Shown in pieces: positions 1 through 6,428 of a DNA stretch of 10,190 bases. The notes beneath the pieces were generated by a model. The model was not told where the DNA came from. It ran no database searches and worked only from the letters and a program-made list of their open reading frames with translations. Source of the stretch: Bacteroidales bacterium. GTDB lineage: Bacteria > Bacteroidota > Bacteroidia > Bacteroidales > WCHB1-69. Location of the stretch: positions 1 to 10,190 of the forward strand of contig JAEERB010000086.1 of NCBI GenBank assembly GCA_016285615.1, written 5' to 3'. The stretch's first letter is position 1; each line of letters opens with the position of its first letter. Made by a program: the position numbers and the translations under genes.

Positions 1-636
1 CGTCATAGAGAAATAGACTCGCATTTGTCGGTTGTCGGCCACCACGGTCAATCCGTCCTGAAGAGAAGGTCCCACAAGGTCGCCTTTGCGATAAGGGATT
101 CGTCCTATTACACCATTGGAAGGACTTCGTATTTCAGCATAACTGAGGTCGTTGCGGGCAGATACAAGCGCTGCTTTCGCTGCAGCGAGGTTGGCTTTTG
201 CCACGCTGAGATCGCTTGCAGCAATCGATAGTTCAAAGTCGGAAATGACATTTTTTTCGTGGAGTTTCTTTTTGCCGTCATATTCCAGTTGCGACTTATT
301 AAGCGCTGCGGTCATCATCTGCACGTTGGCGTTGGCTGATTCTACCGCTGCGCGATAGGTGGCATCATCAATGCGAAAAAGCAATTGCCCCGCCTTCACG
401 GCATCACCTTCCTTAACAAACACACCTTGAAGATATCCTTCTATACGTGGAATAATCTTAATGTCTTGATTTCCTTGTATGGAAGCTGGATATTCAGTGC
501 TTATTGTATAATCTTGTGCGTTCACGGTGAGTAGGTCGTGTTTTTCGGGCTCGCTTTGATTATCCGTTCGCATGTTTTGGCATGATGCCATTATTGATAA
601 TGCGATTATTGTTATTGATAAATATTTAATTTTCAT
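1..636 (-). CDS. RND efflux membrane-fusion (adaptor) lipoprotein, 3' end cut by window edge
   Basis: The visible 212 codons encode the N-terminal part of a periplasmic adaptor of the AcrA/MexA (HlyD-like) family. Such proteins link an inner-membrane RND pump to an outer-membrane TolC-type channel for drug or toxic-compound export. Residues 1-19 form a lipoprotein signal ending in MASC, so Cys19 would be lipidated and anchor the protein. Residues about 58-90 are the first lipoyl-like half (PRIEGYLQGVFVKEGDAVKAG). Residues about 92-160 are an Ala/Lys-rich alpha-helical hairpin. Residues about 165-200 are the second lipoyl half (YAEIRSPSNGVIGRI). The ATG at 636 is chosen because it begins directly at the signal peptide. 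The frame stays open to base 1, so the beta-barrel and membrane-proximal domains, and presumably the RND pump and outer-membrane factor genes, lie outside. The divergent AraC-type gene probably regulates it. The family call is firm; the substrate is unknown. Confidence 0.93.
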   Translation of the reverse strand, partial: MKIKYLSITIIALSIMASCQNMRTDNQSEPEKHDLLTVNAQDYTISTEYPASIQGNQDIKIIPRIEGYLQGVFVKEGDAVKAGQLLFRIDDATYRAAVESANANVQMMTAALNKSQLEYDGKKKLHEKNVISDFELSIAASDLSVAKANLAAAKAALVSARNDLSYAEIRSPSNGVIGRIPYRKGDLVGPSLQDGLTVVADNRQMRVYFSMT

Positions 637-674
637 ATATTTATGCTGTTTCTGACGAACAAAGATTGATATGT

Positions 675-682
675 CAAAAATA
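675..682 (-). promoter_or_regulatory. Candidate -7 box for the efflux adaptor gene
   Basis: On the minus strand this reads TATTTTTG, a full match to the Bacteroidota -7 consensus TAnnTTTG. It lies about 38 bases upstream of the adaptor ATG. I see no good TTTG -33 element about 19 bases further upstream, so the call rests on one box and its position. Confidence 0.45.
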
Positions 683-729
683 ATTGACACCTAAGAGTAA
701 TAGGTTTATAAAAGTGAACCATTGTTGTA

Positions 730-754
730 TATTTTCGGAACTTTTGTATTTTTG
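730..754 (+). promoter_or_regulatory. Two tandem -7-like boxes before the AraC-family gene
   Basis: TATTTTCG (730-737) and TATTTTTG (747-754) lie in an imperfect direct repeat (725-738 and 744-757). The first box differs from TAnnTTTG at one base and ends 21 bases before the ATG at 759. That spacing resembles the flavodoxin (23), zinc-ribbon (19) and 8080 (23) genes. The second box matches fully but ends only four bases before the ATG, so its transcript would be essentially leaderless. The first box is therefore the likelier promoter. Confidence 0.5.
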
Positions 755-758
755 CGGC

Positions 759-1574
759 ATGAATTATTCCATCTGCCATTACGACCATTCATCATCCATT
801 GTCAAAACTGTCCTTGTGGAGTTTTGGCTTTGTCGCGTGAAAAAAGGAAAACTTACCGTACTTTTTGAGCAAAAGAAATACAAAGTGCTTTCTGATACAG
901 TGTTTGTGGTGCCGGAAGGAGCGCAGTTTAAGGTGACTTCATCTTCGCGTGACATGCAAATGGAAGTGATGGCATTCACAGAGCCTTTGATGAATGTCAT
1001 TTATTCTCTGCTCGGCGCGGAGGCTGACTTCGGAACGCTTGAGACAACATTCTGGTCGGATAAGTTATTGGATGCCCCATTTGCCCGTGGTTTGGTGTTG
1101 GATTATGAATCTTTACGAATGGCTGTCGAACAGTCTGTTCTCATTGCCCACAACAAAATCATCATGGCTTCATTGGTGCATCTTTTGCTAATTCTCTACA
1201 ATAGTGCAGCTTCCTCTGCTCGCATCTCACCCAAAGATAACAGTAAACGTTCTCGCCAACTCCTGAACCATTATTTCGAGTTGGTCAGCGAAAATACCCT
1301 GATAGGGCAGCGTGGCATCTCGTTTTATGCAGAAAAACTTTGTGTGTCAGAACGTTATCTTTTTAAGATTTGTAAAAAAGAGACAGGCAAAACACCGAAA
1401 GAACTTATCCATCAGTTTTTGATTGGTCAAATCAAGAATGCATTGTTGACGACAGAGATGACTCATCAACAGATTGCCGACCAGTTCGGCTTCCCAGACC
1501 AGTCGGCCTTCGGGCAGTTCTTCAAACGGCAGGAGGGAATGTCTCCATCGCAATTTAGACAGAGGTACAGGTAA
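759..1574 (+). CDS. AraC-family transcriptional regulator
   Basis: This 271-residue protein is a DNA-binding regulator. Residues 1 to about 150 resemble the cupin-like sensor half of AraC proteins, with a beta-strand-rich start that includes VKKGKLTVLFEQKKYKVLSD and VFVVPEGAQF. Residues about 185-271 form the double helix-turn-helix domain. The first HTH is near residues 187-207 (ISFYAEKLCVSERYLFKICK). The second is near 235-257 (THQQIADQFGFPDQSAFGQF) and is followed by the family-typical GMSPSQFRQRYR end. The ATG at 759 is preferred to a TTG at 684 in the same frame, because the family-like sequence and the promoter spacing both fit 759. It is divergent from the RND adaptor gene, so control of that efflux operon is the likeliest role. 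The ligand is unknown. Confidence 0.93.
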   Translation: MNYSICHYDHSSSIVKTVLVEFWLCRVKKGKLTVLFEQKKYKVLSDTVFVVPEGAQFKVTSSSRDMQMEVMAFTEPLMNVIYSLLGAEADFGTLETTFWSDKLLDAPFARGLVLDYESLRMAVEQSVLIAHNKIIMASLVHLLLILYNSAASSARISPKDNSKRSRQLLNHYFELVSENTLIGQRGISFYAEKLCVSERYLFKICKKETGKTPKELIHQFLIGQIKNALLTTEMTHQQIADQFGFPDQSAFGQFFKRQEGMSPSQFRQRYR

Positions 1575-2102
1575 TTATTCTTTAAACGTGTACCTTACCC
1601 CGAAATTAAGTCCCCAGTCGAAACAAAATTCGCCGAAGTATTGGTTGAAGGCGCATCGGAAGCCCGGTCGGAAGTCGAACTGTAAGGTGAGCGGGATGTT
1701 GAACTTGTATTCCAGTCCGAAGAGGCCGTTGACGCCACCTTTGAGATTGATTTTGCTGGATTGCATCCCGTAAGCATCATAGTACGTGTATCTTTTCAAA
1801 GCATACCCCCAGCTGATACCACCGCCTACGAAGCCGTACAAATTGCCCTTGAGCCGTCCTTCGTACATGAAGTTGGGCGCCATCTCGAGCGACCATAGAT
1901 GATTTCCATACACATAACAATATTTGGGGCCTAAATCGATTTGGAGGGCGAAATGGTTTGTGGGGAAAGTCTTGTACGACAAAGCCTGTGTGGTGCCGAG
2001 CGTTGCACCGAGGCTATGCCGGTAGGGCGCTTGGGCATGGAGTGGCAACGAAGCACCTACAAATAGTAAGATATACAGAAGGATAAGGCCGCTTCTTTTC
2101 AT
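1575..2102 (-). CDS. Small outer-membrane beta-barrel protein, function unknown
   Basis: This 175-residue protein begins with a cleavable signal peptide (residues 1-23, ending LPLHA before QAPYRH). The rest is rich in alternating aromatic and Gly residues, as in small transmembrane barrels: LGATLGTTQALSYKTF, LYGFVGGGISWGYALKRY, GVNGLFGLEYKFNIPLTL and, at the end, LNFGVRYTFKE. The C-terminal strand carries the aromatic pattern expected for barrel assembly, although it ends in KE rather than in the aromatic residue. I do not recognise a named family. The stop codon directly abuts that of the convergent AraC-type gene, leaving no room for a separate terminator. Its 5' side is divergent from the flavodoxin gene across a palindrome, which suggests shared control. 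Location in the outer membrane is inferred from the signal peptide and strand pattern. Confidence 0.85.
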   Translation of the reverse strand: MKRSGLILLYILLFVGASLPLHAQAPYRHSLGATLGTTQALSYKTFPTNHFALQIDLGPKYCYVYGNHLWSLEMAPNFMYEGRLKGNLYGFVGGGISWGYALKRYTYYDAYGMQSSKINLKGGVNGLFGLEYKFNIPLTLQFDFRPGFRCAFNQYFGEFCFDWGLNFGVRYTFKE

Positions 2103-2170
2103 GATGTATTTTTACAGTTTTGATTGTCAGATGTTTATATGAGTTTTTCTTGTTAATAAAAGAGATTGTA

Positions 2171-2204
2171 AAAATACAAAATTTGAGCTCTTTTTTTGTA
2201 TTTT
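2171..2204. promoter_or_regulatory. 34-bp imperfect palindrome between divergent genes, candidate operator
   Basis: The arms at 2171-2181 and 2194-2204 are exact 11-bp inverse complements around a GAGCTC core (2185-2190), with three non-pairing positions on each side of the core. The right arm overlaps the -7-like box of the flavodoxin gene (TATTTTCG, 2199-2206). The left arm overlaps a minus-strand box, TATTTTTA (2169-2176), facing the barrel-protein gene. A dimeric regulator bound here could block both promoters. The AT-rich arms mean that a chance palindrome cannot be excluded. Confidence 0.45.
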
Positions 2205-2206
2205 CG
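2199..2206 (+). promoter_or_regulatory. Candidate -7 box for the flavodoxin operon
   Basis: TATTTTCG differs from TAnnTTTG at one base and ends 23 bases before the ATG at 2230, matching the spacing at other genes of this window. A TTTG lies only 13 bases upstream (2182-2185), closer than the usual 19 or so, so the -33 element is uncertain. Confidence 0.5.
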
Positions 2207-2229
2207 CACTTTATAAATTCTTATTGCGT

Positions 2230-3075
2230 ATGAAATCATTAAAAATTATGCTGGTCATTGCGACTCTAACATTGACGGCCGTTTCTTGCGGTCAGAAGAA
2301 AGAAACCCCTAAGGAAGAAGCCCCTAAAATGTTGGTTGTCTATTATTCCCAAACCTCCAATACCAAAGCTGTTGCTGAGGAGATTGCAAAACGCTTGAGC
2401 GCTGATATTGAGGAAATTATTGCTGCGCAACCCTACGATGGCGATTTCCAGGCTACCGTTGAGCGTGGTAAGCAGGAGAGGGAAGAGGGCATTTTGCCTG
2501 ACATTCAACCTCTGACCAAGGATATAACACAATATGATGTCATTTTCCTCGGTTTCCCAGTTTGGTTTGGCACGTATGCTCCGCCAGTGGCTACGTTTTT
2601 GGACCAAGTGGATTTGAGTGGCAAGAAGATTGTGCCTTTCTGCACGTTCGGTAGTGGTGGATTAGAATCCAGTGTGAAGGATTTGGTTGTGGCAGAGCCC
2701 AATGCGGAGATACTGCCCGGCTATGGCGTTCGTGCTGCACGTATGGAGGCTATGCCCAATGAGGTGGACCAGTTTCTGAAAGCCAATGGTTTCCTCGAAG
2801 GCGACTTTGTCAAATTGGAAGAATTTCCAGAGCAACATCCTGTAAATGAGGAAGAAGCCGCAGTGTTTAATGCGGCTGTGGATGGCTATCCGATGATCCA
2901 TGCCGAAGCTAAAACGGTGGCCACTCGTGCCATTCCCGACGGTACGGAATATCTGTTCACCGCTGTCGATCTTTCTCGTGAGTGCAGACCGGATATGCCG
3001 CCGGCAGGAGAGATGCAGGTGTATGTTACCGTTACGAATGGTGCGGCTCCCGTATTTACAAAAGTTATACGATAG
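2230..3075 (+). CDS. Lipid-anchored flavodoxin-family protein with extra C-terminal domain
   Basis: This 281-residue protein has a lipoprotein signal (residues 1-20, ending LTAVSC, Cys20) and a short charged linker rich in Lys and Glu. Residues 34 to about 191 form a flavodoxin domain. The FMN phosphate loop is YYSQTSNT (38-45). GFPVWFGTYAPP around Trp112 and PFCTFGSGGLESSV are the other flavin-contact loops typical of the flavodoxin_4 type. These proteins carry electrons via FMN, or act as quinone or other reductases. Residues about 192-281 form an additional region, probably beta-rich, containing AIPDGTEYLF and a final MQVYVTVTNGAAPVFTKVIR. I do not recognise it. Most flavodoxins are cytoplasmic and single-domain, so export plus this extension is unusual. 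The ATG at 2230 is preferred to an in-frame TTG at 2224 because it starts the signal peptide. It leads a run with the membrane protein 15 bases downstream. Confidence 0.9.
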   Translation: MKSLKIMLVIATLTLTAVSCGQKKETPKEEAPKMLVVYYSQTSNTKAVAEEIAKRLSADIEEIIAAQPYDGDFQATVERGKQEREEGILPDIQPLTKDITQYDVIFLGFPVWFGTYAPPVATFLDQVDLSGKKIVPFCTFGSGGLESSVKDLVVAEPNAEILPGYGVRAARMEAMPNEVDQFLKANGFLEGDFVKLEEFPEQHPVNEEEAAVFNAAVDGYPMIHAEAKTVATRAIPDGTEYLFTAVDLSRECRPDMPPAGEMQVYVTVTNGAAPVFTKVIR

Positions 3076-3090
3076 TTGAATTGTTGCCGC

Positions 3091-3498
3091 ATGATTAAGC
3101 TCCAAAAATTCTTGACCTTGTTTATCGGCATCGGTGCGGTGGCGGGCGCTGTCATGATGTGGGTTGACCCGACTGGCCAAATGTGGGGAATGGAGCCGCT
3201 TTTGCAAATGCTGCGCGCCAAGATGCCCTGGCCGGATGTGTTTTTCAAGGACTTCATCCCATCGGGCTTCGTGCTGCTGGCATTAAACGGCATTCCTCAG
3301 TTTGCGGCGGCTATTCTGCTGTTCAAGAAACACTGTCTCGCACCATACGCAGTCCTCGTTTGCGGCATTATTCTGATGCTGTGGATTGCGTTGGAATGGT
3401 GGGTGTGGGGCTTCAATGCCATCAGTAACATCTATTTTGTTTTCGGATTCGTGGAAGCCGTGGCGGCGGTTTATTGTATGAAAAAGGATGTGAAATGA
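3091..3498 (+). CDS. Four-helix integral membrane protein, function unknown
   Basis: This 135-residue protein has four predicted membrane segments, at about residues 7-25, 56-78, 84-106 and 111-130. A short polar loop follows the first (VDPTGQMWGMEPLLQML), and the protein ends in a positively charged tail (KKDVK). The third helix is Trp-rich (LEWWVWGFN). The general layout recalls DoxX-like or other small four-helix inner-membrane proteins, but I cannot assign a family. The ATG at 3091 is chosen over an in-frame TTG at 3076, which sits directly on the flavodoxin stop. The last codons overlap the acetyltransferase start by four bases (ATGA at 3495-3498), so the two are probably translationally coupled and transcribed with the flavodoxin. 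Confidence 0.82.
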   Translation: MIKLQKFLTLFIGIGAVAGAVMMWVDPTGQMWGMEPLLQMLRAKMPWPDVFFKDFIPSGFVLLALNGIPQFAAAILLFKKHCLAPYAVLVCGIILMLWIALEWWVWGFNAISNIYFVFGFVEAVAAVYCMKKDVK

Positions 3499-4019
3499 TG
3501 ATGCAAACCGAAAGAATTCTGCTTCGTCCGTGGCGCGACAGTGATGCGGCATCACTTTTCAAGTACGCCTCCGACCCAGAGGTAGGGCCCCGTGCGGGCT
3601 GGGCGCCGCACCAAAGTGTGGAGGAGAGTCTGGAAATCATCCGCACGGTGTTCAATGACGCGCTATGCACGTGGGCTATTGAGTTGAAAGCTACCGGTGA
3701 GGCCATCGGCGCGATGGGATACGGACCTTCTTGCGACTGCAAGCTGCCCGCCCGCGAGAACGAGCCCATCTGCGGCTACTGGGTGGCCAAGCCCTATTGG
3801 AATCAGGGCATTTGCACGGAAGCGCTGCGCCTGATGTTGGACCACATCCGTAAGACCACGGAGATCAAGTCCCTCGTCAGCGGTCATTTCATCGACAACC
3901 CCGCCTCGGGTCGCGTGATGGAGAAATGCGGCTTCGTGCCCACCGGCGAAACCTGCATCGATGAAACACAATATCTAGGTAAAGATAGGCCAATCAGGGT
4001 GTTGCGAGTGAAAATTTAG
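3495..4019 (+). CDS. GNAT-family N-acetyltransferase (RimJ/RimL-like)
   Basis: This protein of about 174 residues would transfer an acetyl group from acetyl-CoA to an amine, in ribosomal-protein or small-molecule acetylation. The N-terminus has the usual TERILLRPWRDSDAASLF start. The acetyl-CoA-binding region is YWVAKPYWNQGICTEALRLM (residues about 95-114), where the common Gly-Tyr-Ala-Thr is Gly-Ile-Cys-Thr. NPASGRVMEKCGF (135-147) is the conserved family motif. Three consecutive ATGs (3495, 3498, 3501) could serve as start. The first overlaps the upstream stop and gives the ATGA junction, so coupling would use one of these. Base composition is more GC-rich than much of the window. The substrate cannot be told from the sequence. 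Confidence 0.93.
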   Translation: MMMQTERILLRPWRDSDAASLFKYASDPEVGPRAGWAPHQSVEESLEIIRTVFNDALCTWAIELKATGEAIGAMGYGPSCDCKLPARENEPICGYWVAKPYWNQGICTEALRLMLDHIRKTTEIKSLVSGHFIDNPASGRVMEKCGFVPTGETCIDETQYLGKDRPIRVLRVKI

Positions 4020-4027
4020 TATTTTTG
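4020..4027 (+). promoter_or_regulatory. -7 box for the zinc-ribbon gene
   Basis: TATTTTTG is a full match to TAnnTTTG. It starts directly after the acetyltransferase stop codon (4017-4019) and ends 19 bases before the ATG at 4047. A TTG at 4002-4004 is a possible but slightly close -33 element. The box suggests that the zinc-ribbon and hydrolase genes can be transcribed independently of the upstream operon. Confidence 0.6.
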
Positions 4028-4046
4028 TGCTTTCAATAACAAATTT

Positions 4047-4313
4047 ATGGAACAGAAATTTTGTCAGAGTTGCGGGATGCCACTAACTAACGATATTCTT
4101 GGCACCAACGCCGACGGTAGCCAAAACGAGGAATATTGCATCTATTGCTTTAAGGATGGCGCTTTTACGGGCAATTTTACGATGGAGGAGATGGTGGAGT
4201 TTTGTGCCCGGTTTGTGGATGAATTTAACAAGAATACCGGCCAAAATCTCAATCGCGAAGAGTACAAGGAAGTGCTTCGCCAGTACTATCCCAGCTTGAA
4301 ACGTTGGAAATAA
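4047..4313 (+). CDS. Small zinc-ribbon protein (PF12674-like)
   Basis: This 88-residue protein has two CxxC knuckles, Cys6/Cys9 (FCQSCGMPL) and Cys31/Cys34 (YCIYCFKDG), about 21 residues apart, which should hold one zinc ion. The helical C-terminal half (FTMEEMVEFCARFVDEFNKN) ends in a conserved-looking LRQYYPSLKRWK. The length and layout match the Pfam family 'putative zinc ribbon domain', common in Firmicutes and Bacteroidota, whose role is not established. It starts just after its own promoter-like box and ends 11 bases before the secreted hydrolase gene, so the two may share a transcript. The family call is from memory of the motif, but the cysteine pattern is plain. Confidence 0.9.
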   Translation: MEQKFCQSCGMPLTNDILGTNADGSQNEEYCIYCFKDGAFTGNFTMEEMVEFCARFVDEFNKNTGQNLNREEYKEVLRQYYPSLKRWK

Positions 4314-4324
4314 AAACATGGTAG

Positions 4325-5695
4325 ATGAGAAAAAAGCGATTTTTTCTTTTCGTAATGATATATCTTTGCGGCTATCCTCTTATGGCACAGTCTGTTCGAG
4401 GTGGCGTGGAGTGCAATGCCGACTTGTCTTATTCGGTTCAGAGCAGTCGGGATTACACCTATCGTAAACTTCGGAATGAAGGGATTGAAACGATGGCCCG
4501 CCAGCTGGATGTGCTTCACGTGCCCATCCGTCCGTTCAAAGGTATTATCACTGGGCATATCGGAAGGCATCATTTTGAGCTGAATCAAGGCAAAAATCGC
4601 CTTAGAAAGACCACTTTCCGTGCTGTCTCCTTTACCTATCCCTCTGTTGCACCCAATGGTGAGCCCGTGACGCTCTCTGGGTTGGTTACATATCCCGTTC
4701 TGCCTGAGAATAAACCTTCTCAGATGCTGATTTACCATCGCATTTTGGCCCCCAGCTATTCGATAGCACCTTCCAACAGTCTGCCGTTTGAGGCGGTGCT
4801 CACGGCCGATAACACGATCTGCGTGTTCCCGGATTATTATGGTTGTGGCGTTACTGAAGGTAAACCGCTGCCGTTCATTGCGCTTAACTATCACGCCCAA
4901 TGTGCTGCCGATTGCGCGCTGGCTGCGCTCAAAGTGGTGCAGGATGCGGGCATAGCGCTGGCTGACGATTTCCATACCTGGAACACGGGCTATAGTCAGG
5001 GTGCTGGCTATGCTTTGGCAACGCAGCGGTACATCGAGACTTCGTTGGCCGATAGTTTGGCAAAACGCATTAATCTGCGTTGGAGTTTGTGTGGCGGCGG
5101 CATATATACGCCTATGAAACTATATGAGTACTCTGTACTGAATAGGGAAATGGGCAGCACACCGATGGTATTCGTGCAAGGACTACGTAGCCTTTTCAAT
5201 GGCCACAAAGAACGTATGGACACGCTGTGCTTGAACAACTTTCTTTCCGCAAAATCTTTCGAGTTGGGCTTGGACAGCATCTTTAACGCCTACGACGACG
5301 GCCTTTGGGACCTTTCTGTCAAGGTGGAACACATAACAGAGAGCCACGATCCCGCCGACTATTTCCATCCCGCTACATTGGACACTACAACGGCACTTTA
5401 CCACAAGCTGGTCGAGGTTTTCGGCTTGGATGACTGTATCGAGAATTGGCAGCCGCAAGTTCCCGTGGTGATGTACCACTCGAAAAACGACAATTGCATA
5501 CCGTATCCACTTGCCGTACAAGCATATAGCATCCTGTCTGGCATCTCCGACCAGTGTGTCCTCTATTCTCCGCCCACGAACAAATCGCACGTTTATACGA
5601 GTGTCTTCTTTTTCGCCAAACTACTTCGTCTCAGCGAAGACGAACTGTACAAGAAGTTTGTTATCAAGCAAAAAGGCAAACGCTCGAAATACTAG
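4325..5695 (+). CDS. Secreted alpha/beta hydrolase (lipase/esterase-like)
   Basis: This 456-residue protein starts with a signal peptide (KKRFFLFVMIYLCGYPLMAQ, cleavage near residue 21), so it acts in the periplasm or outside the cell. The hydrolase core has the nucleophile elbow GYSQGAG with Ser224, a plausible acid in HSKNDNCIPY (Asp389) and a plausible base in KSHVYT (His422). These are in the normal Ser-Asp-His order. The FPDYYGCGVTEG segment before the nucleophile resembles the corresponding loop in secretory lipases and in peptidase-like esterases of Bacteroidota. A region of about 165 residues between Ser224 and Asp389 probably forms a lid or cap. The ATG at 4325 follows the zinc-ribbon stop by 11 bases. 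I cannot name the substrate; an ester or lipid is the likeliest guess. Confidence 0.88.
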   Translation: MRKKRFFLFVMIYLCGYPLMAQSVRGGVECNADLSYSVQSSRDYTYRKLRNEGIETMARQLDVLHVPIRPFKGIITGHIGRHHFELNQGKNRLRKTTFRAVSFTYPSVAPNGEPVTLSGLVTYPVLPENKPSQMLIYHRILAPSYSIAPSNSLPFEAVLTADNTICVFPDYYGCGVTEGKPLPFIALNYHAQCAADCALAALKVVQDAGIALADDFHTWNTGYSQGAGYALATQRYIETSLADSLAKRINLRWSLCGGGIYTPMKLYEYSVLNREMGSTPMVFVQGLRSLFNGHKERMDTLCLNNFLSAKSFELGLDSIFNAYDDGLWDLSVKVEHITESHDPADYFHPATLDTTTALYHKLVEVFGLDDCIENWQPQVPVVMYHSKNDNCIPYPLAVQAYSILSGISDQCVLYSPPTNKSHVYTSVFFFAKLLRLSEDELYKKFVIKQKGKRSKY

Positions 5696-5772
5696 GCTAA
5701 CATATTGAAAGTTAAAAATTTTCCAACCAAGTTCATCGGCATTAGTTTGTGGTCGGGTCTGTGACGAAGTAC

Positions 5773-6423
5773 TCAATCATGAATCACAACACCTGGAATT
5801 TTATCAATAAAATTGTATATGGCCTCGATGACACGGAATAGTAGATGGTCGGGATAGAAGATATGTGCGTCAATCAGTTGTTTTCTTATTGAATTGAACA
5901 TAGTGTCGTAATCAAAATAGCCACCTACGCCAATTTCATCATCCCAATAATGTTCAAATGCTTCATTGATATGTTCCCAAATCCAATCGGGAAGTGCAAA
6001 ATCAATCTGATTCATAACAGCTTGGTGAATGATGGGTTCGGAAAAGGCATATTCCTGATAAGGAGAAACCATTTTTATCCCTTTTGAGTTTTCCTTGCTA
6101 ACCTTTAATTCCAATTGTTTTTTGTCCTCTTTTATCTTGGCTTCAGAGTACAATTCATTGGTTTTATCAAGGTCTTTTCCAACGCCAATATCATTCTTAT
6201 AGCATCCTCCTAAACAGAATTCTTCAGGTTCATAATCTTGATCAGCGGATTTAGTCAACCATTCTACCGCTATGATTTCATCCTTATCAACTCCAGTCTC
6301 ATCTAGATTGATCAAGCCCAAGAAAAATTGGGCCACCTTGTTATCTTGCTCTGCCAACACTTTCAGTTCGTTAATGGTCAATTCCTTGTAAGAAATGACT
6401 TTATTTCGAGAGCTGTATTCCAT
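5773..6423 (-). CDS. Sel1-repeat protein with unrecognised C-terminal domain
   Basis: This 216-residue protein has no signal peptide, so it is probably cytoplasmic. Residues about 27-60 and 61-96 are two Sel1-like (TPR-type helical) repeats: VAQFFLGLINLDETGVDKDE and FCLGGCYKNDIGVGKDLDKT each show the G-V-x-K-D pattern. Such repeats usually mediate protein contacts. Residues about 115-216 form a different acidic, aromatic-rich region with DWIWEHINEAFEHYWDDEIG and an FYPDHLLFRVIEAIYNFIDK segment, which I do not recognise. The ATG at 6423 follows the deiminase stop by five bases. A longer frame to 6513 lies inside that upstream gene and is rejected. The gene is AT-rich compared with the deiminase and is the last of a three-gene operon. 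An adaptor or immunity-like role is only a guess. Confidence 0.82.
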   Translation of the reverse strand: MEYSSRNKVISYKELTINELKVLAEQDNKVAQFFLGLINLDETGVDKDEIIAVEWLTKSADQDYEPEEFCLGGCYKNDIGVGKDLDKTNELYSEAKIKEDKKQLELKVSKENSKGIKMVSPYQEYAFSEPIIHQAVMNQIDFALPDWIWEHINEAFEHYWDDEIGVGGYFDYDTMFNSIRKQLIDAHIFYPDHLLFRVIEAIYNFIDKIPGVVIHD

Positions 6424-6428
6424 ATTTT

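Noticed and set aside
684..758. Upstream TTG start for the AraC-type gene
   Set aside because: The extra 25 residues do not look like the family, they cross the promoter boxes, and the ATG at 759 fits better.
2662..3207. 181-residue minus-strand frame
   Set aside because: It is antisense to the flavodoxin and membrane protein genes, both well supported, and resembles no family.
4361..4385. Full TATCTTTG box inside the signal peptide of the secreted hydrolase, with an ATG at 4383
   Set aside because: No -33 element is present, and the product would lose its signal peptide. The match is explained by the codons for Tyr-Leu-Cys-Gly.
4286..4975. Long 229-residue minus-strand frame
   Set aside because: It lies antisense to the secreted hydrolase and zinc-ribbon genes, is rich in Arg, His and Ile in the manner of shadow frames, and shows no domain.
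5696..5772. Possible terminator between the convergent hydrolase and Sel1 genes
   Set aside because: Only a weak AT-rich complementarity around 5705-5725 is visible, without a stable stem and U-run.
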